Virus record (IMG/VR): IMGVR_UViG_3300035228_001189
Span: 1 to 21,741 of that record
Source: a virus
DNA: 21,741 nt
Strand: one strand, 5' to 3'
The notes under the pieces were generated by a model. It saw only the letters and a list, made by a program, of their open reading frames with translations, was not told the DNA's origin and ran no database searches. Below are positions 14,384 through 21,741 of the stretch, in pieces; the first letter of the stretch is position 1, and every line of letters begins with the position of its first letter. The translations under genes were made by a program, and so were the position numbers.

Positions 14384-16569
14384 TAGTACCCTTTAGGACA
14401 ATCAATAACAGTAATAATTTTTGCGGTAGGAATGATAGGATCTTTGTACTCTTTGTAAGGTGTGAACTTAGTGATTGGTTTGATAAATGCACCGAAACCA
14501 GTTTTTGATTTGATTTTTAGTGAAGGAAGTTCAGACAATCCAAGATCAACTCTACCTGTAGCACCAACAATTCTACCATTTTCTAAGATTGGTGTCAATA
14601 TACCACCATTGGAAGTTTCAATAAGATCACCTTCCTGATAATTATTTCCAGTATTGATGACTTGAATGCCATCAACTTCACCAATTACTTGGTTACCTTC
14701 AGATTCATTAGCAACCTCTTCAGATACATCCAAGGTTCCGCCAGGAAGATAACCATTACCAGGATTAGTAATCAAAACATTGACAACTTTGTTGCCATCC
14801 ATGATAGCGACACCAGTTGCTCCTTTACCATTATTACACTTGTCAATAATACTAACAGCAGGTGCTTTATCATAAGAAAGACCGAAGTCCTCCATTGAAG
14901 CACCAATCACCTTACCAGTAGAACTGACAACTGCTTTAGCAATTGCACCAAGTCCACCACCACCAAAAAACTCGATGCTCGGTGGTCCACATTCTAAGAT
15001 ATTAGTTTTACAATTGCCAGTAACTTCAGTAATACCATCTACAACACTTGATACCCCACCAATAATATCAGCAGTGCTACCACCAAGTGATGCCAGTTGT
15101 TCGGCAGTACCTTTCAATGTATTGAACTTAGTTGCACCTTTACCAAGATCTCCTAAGAATGGGAACGCATCTTTCAGTAAATTTGTTGGTCCAGAAGCAA
15201 TATCGTCAATACCATCAATACCAATGTTTGATAGGAGACCACTAATTGCTTTAGTTCTATCAAAGTCAAGAATCTTCTTCGCTTCTGGTCCAATGTTGAT
15301 ATTGAAATCAAAAGGTTGAGGTTCACAATTAGAACCTTCGCAGGAGAGCAGTTTCAGAGCAGTTTGTGCTGCACCGGTTGCCTTGTTCATGACACTGCTA
15401 AAATCAGGAATAGAAATCCCTTTGATCAGACCTGATAATGCAGCCATTGCAGGTCCAATAAGACCTTGAATTTTATCAGTAATCTGAGTCATCAATGCAC
15501 CAATCAACTGCTCAGCAGCACACAATGGTACGTTGATAATATTCCCCAACAATCCTTTTATGAATCCACCAATCATGTCTTTCAGACCGTTGATGACATT
15601 CTCCATCAAGCAATAGATAACATCTTTCTGCTTCTTTAGTTCTAGTTTCTTGATTAGGTTATCAGGTTCCAAGAAAGATAGAACGTCACCTACTTTCTCA
15701 TCAATATCTTTGAATAAATCTGCACGTGCTCTACGGACAAGTCCAGAGAAATCACCTGCCATTCTGAGAGATGTATCATCAATCAGATTGTCTATATTGA
15801 AGGGTTTGTTCAGGTTCTTATCAATCCACCCGTTCGCGGTTTGCTCCAACCCTTCCATGGTAGTAACAAAAGTCTGCAATGCCTTTGCGACATCGCCCAT
15901 GGCAGACTTTGGAACGTCACACTTTACCGGTCTGCGAATTTCAACCGGTTTATCAGCAATATATCTACCAACACTTTCACCTACTGGTTCTTCTGCTTCC
16001 GTATCATCAGGATCAGTGTTTTTTATAGGAGTGTCTTCATCATTAGTAGGAAGTCCTCCATTTGGATTTGGTTCTCCAGATCCAGTAGCTCGAACTGTCG
16101 CTCCTAATTCAGATTCGGATCCACCCGTTCTAAGTGATGGATCAACTGTAATTGGTGAGAATCCAGAAGTTCCTTTACTGAGAACATCATCCCAGTCCTG
16201 AGAACTCTTGATGAAAGAATGCTGATACAAAGCACCCATAATCACAGGTTGCTGAGCATCCTCCCCATCAAGGAAAAACCCAAAAACAGTTTCTCCACCT
16301 TGAAGACTGTTACTTACACCGGCATAATTTACACCCGCACCTTGAGTAGGAGGAACAAGAAGATGTGCCCATGGAAGTTCTTCATCCTTCACCTCATCTG
16401 AGGCAGGATGTTTCCCAAGGATCCTTACTTTAGCGCGGTATCCAAATTTTCTGGACTGTTTATCACCGGGGAAAGATCGCCAAGCAGGGTCTGTAGTTAC
16501 CTGCCCAATGAACCAATGAAAACCGTCACGTCCAAGTCTTTTGGATTCAACCAGTTTATTCTCAAGCAT
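14383..16569 (-). CDS. gp5: Baseplate hub protein gp5 (OB-fold), 728 aa, no lysozyme domain seen
   Basis: Residues 17-116 match the N-terminal OB-fold domain of T4 gp5: FHWFIGQVT, YRAKVRILGKHP, ELPWAHLLVPP, GETVFGFFLDG and PVIMGALY line up in order with the T4 protein. In T4 this domain trimerises on gp27 in the baseplate hub. The T4 lysozyme domain that follows is not recognisable: there is no E-x(8)-D-T-E-G-like catalytic segment. Instead there is a disordered acidic linker (150-200). A long region of amphipathic helices and Gly/Ile-rich segments (220-510) follows, including GGFIKGLLGNIINVPL. Four ~38-residue GxGY-type repeats lie at 556-690. Nine cysteines are spread over the extension. 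The gene overlaps the next by TAATG and the preceding CP12-like gene by TAATG. Length is above T4 gp5 (575). Confidence 0.85.
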   Translation of the reverse strand: MLENKLVESKRLGRDGFHWFIGQVTTDPAWRSFPGDKQSRKFGYRAKVRILGKHPASDEVKDEELPWAHLLVPPTQGAGVNYAGVSNSLQGGETVFGFFLDGEDAQQPVIMGALYQHSFIKSSQDWDDVLSKGTSGFSPITVDPSLRTGGSESELGATVRATGSGEPNPNGGLPTNDEDTPIKNTDPDDTEAEEPVGESVGRYIADKPVEIRRPVKCDVPKSAMGDVAKALQTFVTTMEGLEQTANGWIDKNLNKPFNIDNLIDDTSLRMAGDFSGLVRRARADLFKDIDEKVGDVLSFLEPDNLIKKLELKKQKDVIYCLMENVINGLKDMIGGFIKGLLGNIINVPLCAAEQLIGALMTQITDKIQGLIGPAMAALSGLIKGISIPDFSSVMNKATGAAQTALKLLSCEGSNCEPQPFDFNINIGPEAKKILDFDRTKAISGLLSNIGIDGIDDIASGPTNLLKDAFPFLGDLGKGATKFNTLKGTAEQLASLGGSTADIIGGVSSVVDGITEVTGNCKTNILECGPPSIEFFGGGGLGAIAKAVVSSTGKVIGASMEDFGLSYDKAPAVSIIDKCNNGKGATGVAIMDGNKVVNVLITNPGNGYLPGGTLDVSEEVANESEGNQVIGEVDGIQVINTGNNYQEGDLIETSNGGILTPILENGRIVGATGRVDLGLSELPSLKIKSKTGFGAFIKPITKFTPYKEYKDPIIPTAKIITVIDCPKGY
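14500..14904 (-). repeat. Four GxGY-type repeats in gp5 C-terminus
   Basis: Residues 556-690 contain four diverged units with landmarks DFGLSY (Y566), NPGNGY (Y607), NTGNNY (Y644) and VDLGLSE (~680), spaced 36-41 residues. Similar units occur in the 885- and 1818-residue proteins. The fourth unit is weak. Confidence 0.5.
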
Positions 16570-16799
16570 TAGTCATCAAATACTTTACACATAGGTGAAC
16601 CAGGGTGATTGTCACAGAACTCATCTAGAACTTTATCTTGGTGACGATTCCTTGGATCAGCAATCTTACCTTCTGTATTTGGATCCCACTCATCATCTGA
16701 GTGTGTCTCATTACAATGTAGATCTACCTTGTATTCATTCCACTTATCATTTGCATCATAAAGTGGATCGGACGGATCTTTCTGTCGTGGTTGTGACAT
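16569..16799 (-). CDS. Small protein with CP12-like C-terminal motif, 76 aa
   Basis: The last 19 residues (58-76), LDEFCDNHPGSPMCKVFDD, closely resemble the C-terminal GAPDH-binding end of cyanobacterial CP12. CP12 proteins end in the form L-(E/D)-x-(Y/F)-C-x-x-N-P-x(4)-C-(R/K)-x-Y-(D/E)-(D/E). The cysteine spacing (C62 and C71, eight residues between) is the same. The N-terminal cysteine pair and the AWD-VEEL core of full CP12 are absent; only one further cysteine (C29) exists. The first 50 residues are acidic, polar and probably disordered, as is CP12. AAGGAG (16809-16814) lies 9 bases before the ATG, and the stop overlaps gp5 as TAATG, so it is made with the hub proteins. It could be a GAPDH-binding regulator carried in a late operon, a virion-delivered effector, or a hub protein with a convergent disulfide loop. 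Confidence 0.65.
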   Translation of the reverse strand: MSQPRQKDPSDPLYDANDKWNEYKVDLHCNETHSDDEWDPNTEGKIADPRNRHQDKVLDEFCDNHPGSPMCKVFDD

Positions 16800-16833
16800 G
16801 GTTTAGAACTCCTTATCAATAAATACGTTTTCG

Positions 16834-18114
16834 CTAGTCATTAGAATAGAATGTGAAGGAATCTCGAACAATGTAAAGTCCAGTAAAAGCACCTTTTGGA
16901 TTACCCATCTCATGTGCAAGTGAGAAAACCATATAGTTACCGGAGGACGGGTTTACACCTTCCTTATTCTTCTCAGTATTTAGGTTTGGAAATTTGAAGT
17001 TCAACATACTTCCAACTTGAATACTAAGGTTCAAAGGAATTGTGACCTTTACAAATTCAGACATCAATGACTGATACCTAGAACATGCATGTGCTTGTCT
17101 CCAAGCAACAGTTTCTGCTATAGTTTTCAAGTCAGTATTGTCTGACATTGCCCCCACGTCTAGTGCAGTTGTATATATTCTAGAAAATTTTTCGTCAATT
17201 CCGTTAGGAACAAACTGATCTTCATTTGCACTTGGTAGTTTACTGTCTTTGTAACTGTAATCTACAAAGTGTGGAGTGCGGTCAATGATATTATAGTACC
17301 AATTTGCTGATTTGTATTGTCCCTCCATGAGTTTTTTGATGAGATCATGACTTGCCACAAACTCTGGTGGTCCAACCAAAGAAAAATTATTTGCTTCAGT
17401 ACCAGACTTGGCAGATACCTTTACATAATTTTCTTCTACTTCTCTCTTGAGTGCTTTGTCAACTGAGAAAAATCGATATCCACTACGTTCAGTTTCGGTC
17501 AAAAAATAACCAGCACTACCTTTATCGGGGGAGTTTTTACCTTCAATTTCTCCAACGGTCTTTGCAGACAACCTACTAATACAATCAAGAGGTCTCATGT
17601 AATTACCCATGAAATCATAGGTATTTGAACTATCATCTACAATATCAATTCTATCACTTTCTACTTCTAAAACTTCTTTGAAAATTTTCTCAACACTGTC
17701 AGAGATCTTACCCTTGTATTTCTTGATGACACGTGTTGTTTGATTACTCATAGTAGTTTGAGTAATACATTCAAAACCAAATATTTCTCTCTTTGCATCA
17801 GAGAATGCCGAGATTATATTGCTAATTATTAGTTCATTATTTTTACTTTGACTAAACTCAAATGGTTCATCAATACTAGGGTGATCAATAACAAGTTCTA
17901 CTGCTTGACCACTACGAAGAGGTGTTGCAGCACGGAATCCCACTGCATCAGAAAACACAAAAGACACTGTTAGTGTGTTACCTGCACTCTCTTCATATCT
18001 AATTGATAGTGATTGTCCTACTAAAGATTGAAGAGACCTAGATCCTTCATCTGTAACAACATTGAGTTTTTGAACAGTGAAGTCTTTAGTCCAACGGTTA
18101 TTCCTATTCTTCAT
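16834..18114 (-). CDS. gp27-like baseplate hub protein, 426 aa
   Basis: The architecture agrees with T4 gp27 and the related phage tail hub (gpD/VgrG-like) family, and the length (426) is near T4 gp27 (391). The first barrel has LSIRYEESAGNTLTVSFVF and PLRSGQAVELVIDHP. A strand pair follows (IFGFECI ... KKYKGKISDSVEKIFKEVL, ~110-149), then an insertion region with DFMGNYMRPLDCISRLSAKT and GYFLTETERSGYRFFSVD (~168-219). The C-terminal half has a second barrel-like part (VTIPLNLSIQVGSMLNFKFP). In other contractile tails this protein forms the hub trimer to which gp5 binds, and here gp5 is one small gene away. The ATG overlaps the stop of the preceding gene as TAATG, and a late motif lies 40 bases upstream. 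The assignment rests on pattern and context, not on strong sequence identity. Confidence 0.65.
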   Translation of the reverse strand: MKNRNNRWTKDFTVQKLNVVTDEGSRSLQSLVGQSLSIRYEESAGNTLTVSFVFSDAVGFRAATPLRSGQAVELVIDHPSIDEPFEFSQSKNNELIISNIISAFSDAKREIFGFECITQTTMSNQTTRVIKKYKGKISDSVEKIFKEVLEVESDRIDIVDDSSNTYDFMGNYMRPLDCISRLSAKTVGEIEGKNSPDKGSAGYFLTETERSGYRFFSVDKALKREVEENYVKVSAKSGTEANNFSLVGPPEFVASHDLIKKLMEGQYKSANWYYNIIDRTPHFVDYSYKDSKLPSANEDQFVPNGIDEKFSRIYTTALDVGAMSDNTDLKTIAETVAWRQAHACSRYQSLMSEFVKVTIPLNLSIQVGSMLNFKFPNLNTEKNKEGVNPSSGNYMVFSLAHEMGNPKGAFTGLYIVRDSFTFYSND

Positions 18115-20024
18115 TACTTGATAATATCCAGATAGGAAAAGACATCTATGCCATATTTATTATTACCCCCAGGCATAACGCTGCCAGAAGGTTCTTCCTT
18201 TGGTTGTTTTGGGGTTGCCTGACTCATTTGTTCTTGTGGTTTTGCAATATCTAAAAGTGGCAGCAGGAATAATGGTGCTAACCCATTCAAATCAATACCA
18301 CTACCCTTACCAACTTTAGGAAGCGGGTTTTTGAAATTAGAGAAGAACTCTGCCAATCCACTTCCACTTTGTTGAGCAGCTTGGGTTCTGTCTCGTACAA
18401 AGTTTTTCTGAGTTGGTTTTGTAATGTTATCTAGAAAACTCTGGTTTGTCATATCTGCCTTAGCATCTTGCTTCGCTTGATTTCTACCCTTCAAATATTG
18501 GAAGAAATTACTAAATTTGGAAGATTGTTGTGGCGTAGATTGGAGTCTATCCATAAGGATTTGTTCTCCAGTAGGTGCAGGTGCAGTCTTCGGAGGTTTT
18601 TCTGGAGACATTACCTTTGGTATTCTTCGTCCTGGTCCAAAAATTCTATCGTAAATACTCTGACCAGCAGGTGTTCTAGAAGTTACAGGAGGAACAGTTC
18701 TCGGGGAAGTTCTCGGAGGAGCAGTAAGTTTCGGAGGTTGTTTAGTTTGCACAGGACCTCGCACACGTCCTCCACCAATTTTAGCAATAGGTATATTATT
18801 GAGTAGGTCTTGTCCAACAAGAAACCCTCCTATAAGAGGATTATCAAGTGTTCTTTGTGTATACTCCCTACGAAGTGCAGTTTCCTCATTAGAGATAAAC
18901 CGCATTTTAGGAATACTCTTATTGGGATCAAATATTCCAGTACGTGGAGACATAATCAATCGACCGTAAGGAGTATCTACTGCTTGACGCTGCCCCCCAC
19001 TTTCATCAAATTTTGCTCTCAGATCAGGAACAAAATCACCAACTTCTGCCGGAATTGCTTTTCTTTTTATTTTATCTAATTGTTCTTGAAAAGAAGGTGC
19101 GTTTGGTCCATTTGTTCCTCCTCTACCTAAACCAGTAGGTGGAGGATCTCCCTCGTCATCAGCATTTAGGAAGTTTGGGATACCACCACCACTTCCATCT
19201 TCTCCTCCAATAACCAGACTTTCTAACTTAGTAACTGCTTCATCATAATCATCATTCGACCCCCGCATTTTAGTGGTCTCAGATAATTTACTTTTCTGAA
19301 TTTCTAGTTGTCTACGTAAGTCTGCACTTTGCCCAACACCAGTAAGTTTATCAGAAATACCAGCACCTAAATTTGCACCAGTAAAACTTCCTATCAAACC
19401 ACCTAGAGCACCACCAATAGCAGCACCAGGAACAGCACCCACTCCACCAAAAAATGCACCAATAGATCCACCAAGTAAAGCACCACCTTTGGCACCAGCA
19501 GCCATACCTGCCAAACCACCTGCTGTTGTGCTAAGTGCACCACTAACTGCCTGTGTTTGTGTCTGACCCTCTGACAGTCTCATTCCATAATCAACACCAG
19601 TCAATGCTGTAGTGGCAACAGCGTTGAATCTTCCCATTCGCAGACCACCACGCAACCCTCCCCCACCAGGAATTTTAGCTCTAGGTCCAGGAACAATCTT
19701 ATTCCCAGGTTTTACTCTACCACCACCAGGACCAGGACGACCACCGCGACCGGGACGAACACCAGGACCACCACGACCACCCCTAATTTTATTGAGAAGA
19801 CCAGTACCTATAGCACCAGTACCAAGGGCACCTAATAATCCCCCACCAGTAAAAGGATTATTAGTTTTTTCTTTTTCTCTTGCTAACTCTGCTTTGAAAC
19901 TTGAGTAAGCACTTTCTCTTTGTTTAGAAAGTTTTTCTCTTGCTCTAAGATTTCTATTTTCGCCTTCAGTAATAAGACGATTGCGTCTAATTACTAACTG
20001 AGTTACTGCTGCAAAGTTCTTCAT
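18114..20024 (-). CDS. Large low-complexity structural protein with glycine-zipper segment, 636 aa
   Basis: The N-terminus (residues 10-54) is a charged helix likely to form a coiled coil. Residues 57-128 are Gly/Pro/Arg-rich (RGGRGGPGVRPGRGG). Residues 162-225 are a long Gly/Ala hydrophobic stretch with repeated GxxxG spacing (GGALLGGSIGAFFGG, AAIGGALGGLIGSF), as in membrane-inserting glycine-zipper proteins. The rest is Pro/Gln/Ser-rich with a second short hydrophobic piece LAPLFLLPLLDIA (581-593) and a C-terminus YGIDVFSYLDIIK. I do not recognise a named family. Position next to the gp27-like hub gene suggests a tail-core, hub or tape-measure-associated protein; the hydrophobic segment could enter the host membrane during DNA entry. 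It starts one base after the preceding stop and shares its architecture. No strong Shine-Dalgarno is seen. Confidence 0.65.
   Translation of the reverse strand: MKNFAAVTQLVIRRNRLITEGENRNLRAREKLSKQRESAYSSFKAELAREKEKTNNPFTGGGLLGALGTGAIGTGLLNKIRGGRGGPGVRPGRGGRPGPGGGRVKPGNKIVPGPRAKIPGGGGLRGGLRMGRFNAVATTALTGVDYGMRLSEGQTQTQAVSGALSTTAGGLAGMAAGAKGGALLGGSIGAFFGGVGAVPGAAIGGALGGLIGSFTGANLGAGISDKLTGVGQSADLRRQLEIQKSKLSETTKMRGSNDDYDEAVTKLESLVIGGEDGSGGGIPNFLNADDEGDPPPTGLGRGGTNGPNAPSFQEQLDKIKRKAIPAEVGDFVPDLRAKFDESGGQRQAVDTPYGRLIMSPRTGIFDPNKSIPKMRFISNEETALRREYTQRTLDNPLIGGFLVGQDLLNNIPIAKIGGGRVRGPVQTKQPPKLTAPPRTSPRTVPPVTSRTPAGQSIYDRIFGPGRRIPKVMSPEKPPKTAPAPTGEQILMDRLQSTPQQSSKFSNFFQYLKGRNQAKQDAKADMTNQSFLDNITKPTQKNFVRDRTQAAQQSGSGLAEFFSNFKNPLPKVGKGSGIDLNGLAPLFLLPLLDIAKPQEQMSQATPKQPKEEPSGSVMPGGNNKYGIDVFSYLDIIK
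18154..18161 (-). promoter_or_regulatory. Late promoter motif AATAAATA
   Basis: AATAAATA on the minus strand lies in the 3' end of the 636-residue gene, 40 bases before the gp27-like ATG. It fits NATAAATA and would drive the hub block (gp27-like, CP12-like, gp5, spike). Confidence 0.5.
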
Positions 20025-20025
20025 A

Positions 20026-21741
20026 TTATGTTGCTATCAAAGATGGAGAATTGTAGTTAGACAACAAACTCAAATTAGCAATGGCATTGCCAGTACCACT
20101 GAAAGCAATTGCTTCCACCCTAACATCAGTATTACTTGGAGGAGGACTAGCACCCGCAATAGGTTGTGGTGCAGGAGTAGATTCCTGTCCTCCTCCTATA
20201 TTTGGAAGATCTAATGGCAATGATGCTTGATCTCCGGATTCTTCTTTAGGTGGTTCTATGTTTTGTGGAGTCTCAATTTTAGCAGGTTGATAATTTGGCG
20301 GCAGAGGATCGACTTGCTGCGAACGAGGTGTTTCTGAAGACGCAGGATTGATGGACGGCGTATCCTGTGTCAAAGGGTCTTGTATTTCTGTAGGATCAAT
20401 ATCTATAACAAGACCGCCCAATGGCATCTCAAACTTTTTATCATCTCCATGTCCAGTTTTAGTAAGTATCTTACCATTAGCATCTACAGTATTAGCAAAT
20501 GCACCGTATCCAGGAGATTCTCCATATCGTATACTACTTCCACCCAAAGTTGGCAATAATATTTCAGCATTTTCAGCACTTTGACCACTACGAGTCTCGT
20601 TCTCTTTATTGATATAGTAATCAATACTATTGAACTGACCGGACGAACTATGAGAATGTGCAGCAAAAGCATCTTCCATGAGTTTTACTTTCTCAGCATA
20701 AGTCATATCAGTACTATACCTTCTATCTGCTACCGCAGTATTTGAAAACTCCATTGTTCTACCTTGCTCTTCATAACCTCTAGCAAGTTGATCCATCATA
20801 TTGACAACATCTTCCATCGGAAGATCTTTATTGAATTTCGTATCCACATGATATGAATTCCTACCATCAGCAGTAGGTGTCATACCAATATTTGCCTCAG
20901 GTCCAGTAACCATTCCAGACGGGAACGCTTTGCTTTGATCAGCATCATCAGTTACTCTGGTTCCTCCCGGATCCTGATAAGGATCTCTTCCTTTATCCTT
21001 GTCCCCGTCTTTATCACCGTCGGATTCTTTGGAAGATTCATCCTCTTTATCTTTTCCCAACGTCAATCCAACAAAACGATCTAACGCTCTACTAAATCTT
21101 CTAGATATACTCCCAAATCTTTCAACGTCATCTCGATTGATGATATTTCCAGATGCAACTTCTTGTTGCAAAAGTTGACCACGTTTTTGATCGCCTGATT
21201 GTTGCCCTCCGCTCATTCCACCAAGCGCCATTGCTCCTAAAGCAAGTAGCGCCATGATACCACCAGCACGTCCTCTACCCATGTTACCTCTACCAGGAAG
21301 TCCTCCTGCTGGTCTTACGCCCCCTTGAGGTGTCCTTCCTCCTCTACTTCCAGCAATAGCTTTGATGCCAAGTATACTGGCAACTCCTCCTGCTATTTCT
21401 GGTAGGTAAGCGAGTGCGGCAGTGCCAGCATCAACAGTAGCATTGCCAAAGTCACCTCTGAGAAGGTTACCAATTGCAGAAACAAATGCTACTTTTCCAA
21501 CAAATTCTCTAATACCAAAGAAACTAGTTTTCAGTAGTTCTAAATTTTTTTGGTCTTTTTGAATTATCTTAGATTCTCTATTCAGTTCCCTTTGTCTTGT
21601 CCTAATATCTTTCTGGATCTCTTTACGGATAACCTTCATGCTGGCATCCATTCTCTCCATATCAAGGAGAATACTGCCAAGTCTTCTAGTTACCTTACCC
21701 TGGTTTTCAGCAACTTCGTCCGCAGTATTTTGTGCACGATT
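20026..21741 (-). CDS. Large structural protein with coiled-coil start and hydrophobic segments, 5' end beyond window
   Basis: The frame is open through the right edge (visible residues NRAQNTADEVAENQGKV before the first internal methionine), so the true start lies outside and at least 571 residues are visible. Visible residues 1-72 are a charged, heptad-like helix region. Residues ~76-130 are hydrophobic (AFVSAIGNLL, AALAYLPEIAGGVASILGI). A Gly/Arg-rich linker (SRGGRTPQGGVRPAGG) and a hydrophobic stretch IMALLALGAMALGGM follow, then an Asp/Lys/Glu-rich block (KDKEDESSKESDGDKDGDKD) and a Pro/Gln-rich tail. The same order of coiled coil, Gly/Arg linker and hydrophobic segment appears in the next gene, suggesting related roles. 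A tail-core, tape-measure-associated or hub protein is plausible but I recognise no family. Confidence 0.65.
   Translation of the reverse strand, partial: NRAQNTADEVAENQGKVTRRLGSILLDMERMDASMKVIRKEIQKDIRTRQRELNRESKIIQKDQKNLELLKTSFFGIREFVGKVAFVSAIGNLLRGDFGNATVDAGTAALAYLPEIAGGVASILGIKAIAGSRGGRTPQGGVRPAGGLPGRGNMGRGRAGGIMALLALGAMALGGMSGGQQSGDQKRGQLLQQEVASGNIINRDDVERFGSISRRFSRALDRFVGLTLGKDKEDESSKESDGDKDGDKDKGRDPYQDPGGTRVTDDADQSKAFPSGMVTGPEANIGMTPTADGRNSYHVDTKFNKDLPMEDVVNMMDQLARGYEEQGRTMEFSNTAVADRRYSTDMTYAEKVKLMEDAFAAHSHSSSGQFNSIDYYINKENETRSGQSAENAEILLPTLGGSSIRYGESPGYGAFANTVDANGKILTKTGHGDDKKFEMPLGGLVIDIDPTEIQDPLTQDTPSINPASSETPRSQQVDPLPPNYQPAKIETPQNIEPPKEESGDQASLPLDLPNIGGGQESTPAPQPIAGASPPPSNTDVRVEAIAFSGTGNAIANLSLLSNYNSPSLIAT

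Noticed and set aside
15650-16201. Plus-strand open frame of 183 codons opposite gp5
   Set aside because: It lies wholly inside a well-supported minus-strand gene, has no promoter or Shine-Dalgarno that I can see, and is rich in Ser, Pro and Arg as expected from reading codons backwards.
14383-16569. Lysozyme domain in gp5 by analogy with T4
   Set aside because: No segment resembling the T4-lysozyme catalytic Glu and Asp-Thr motifs was found after the OB domain, so no enzymatic function was assigned.
18114-21741. Naming these two genes as tape measure (gp29) or another specific T4 protein
   Set aside because: The hydrophobic and coiled-coil architecture is suggestive, but no diagnostic sequence is visible and the proteins are disordered over long parts.
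1-21741. tRNA genes, insertion sequences, integrase or attachment sites
   Set aside because: None was seen; the window is a continuous run of structural genes with very short gaps.

Overview
The window is a block of tail, baseplate and fibre genes from a T4-like myovirus, most likely a marine cyanophage (Kyanoviridae-type, infecting Synechococcus or Prochlorococcus). The evidence is a gp5 baseplate-hub OB-fold protein beside a gp27-like hub protein, late promoters of the NATAAATA type, very long beta-helix and collar fibres of the cyanomyovirus kind, a 2-oxoglutarate/Fe(II) oxygenase among the fibre genes, and a small protein ending in a motif that looks like the C-terminus of the Calvin-cycle regulator CP12. 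The host genus cannot be decided from the sequence. All 16 genes I accept lie on the minus strand, so transcription runs from high to low coordinates. Coding density is very high: junctions overlap by one base (TAATG) or have gaps up to 42 bases, and there is no gene-free stretch of 300 bases.

Right part (21741 to 12435), in transcription order: two large low-complexity structural proteins with coiled-coil starts, Gly/Arg/Pro-rich linkers and hydrophobic segments (20026-21741, cut by the window edge, and 18114-20024); a gp27-like hub protein (16834-18114); the 76-residue CP12-like protein (16569-16799); gp5 with an OB domain but no visible lysozyme domain (14383-16569); a separate small beta-helix protein that may be the spike (13853-14383); a 268-residue structural protein (13047-13853); an 80-residue protein that is a free-standing copy of its C-terminal module (12769-13011); a 66-residue unknown (12539-12739); and a 34-residue reading frame (12435-12539) joined to it by TAATG.

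Left part (12399 to 1): an 1818-residue fibre with beta-helix N-terminus and tail-collar C-terminus (6943-12399); its 885-residue partial paralogue (4254-6911); a 112-residue beta-rich protein (3914-4252); a 690-residue modular fibre (1840-3912); the 2OG-Fe(II) oxygenase (1019-1834); and a further fibre that runs off the left edge (1-976).

Regulation: NATAAATA motifs precede the gp27-like gene, the 885-residue gene and the leftmost fibre, and a one-mismatch version precedes the 1818-residue gene, all 26-40 bases before the start codon. Three of these leaders can form a hairpin with a 10-base loop. By contrast, the 80- and 66-residue genes have exact TATAAT boxes, suggesting host-type sigma-70 transcription inside a late block. 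The most interesting items are the CP12-like protein inside the hub operon, the oxygenase among fibre genes, the split spike without lysozyme, the sigma-70-like promoters and the modules shared among hub and fibre proteins.
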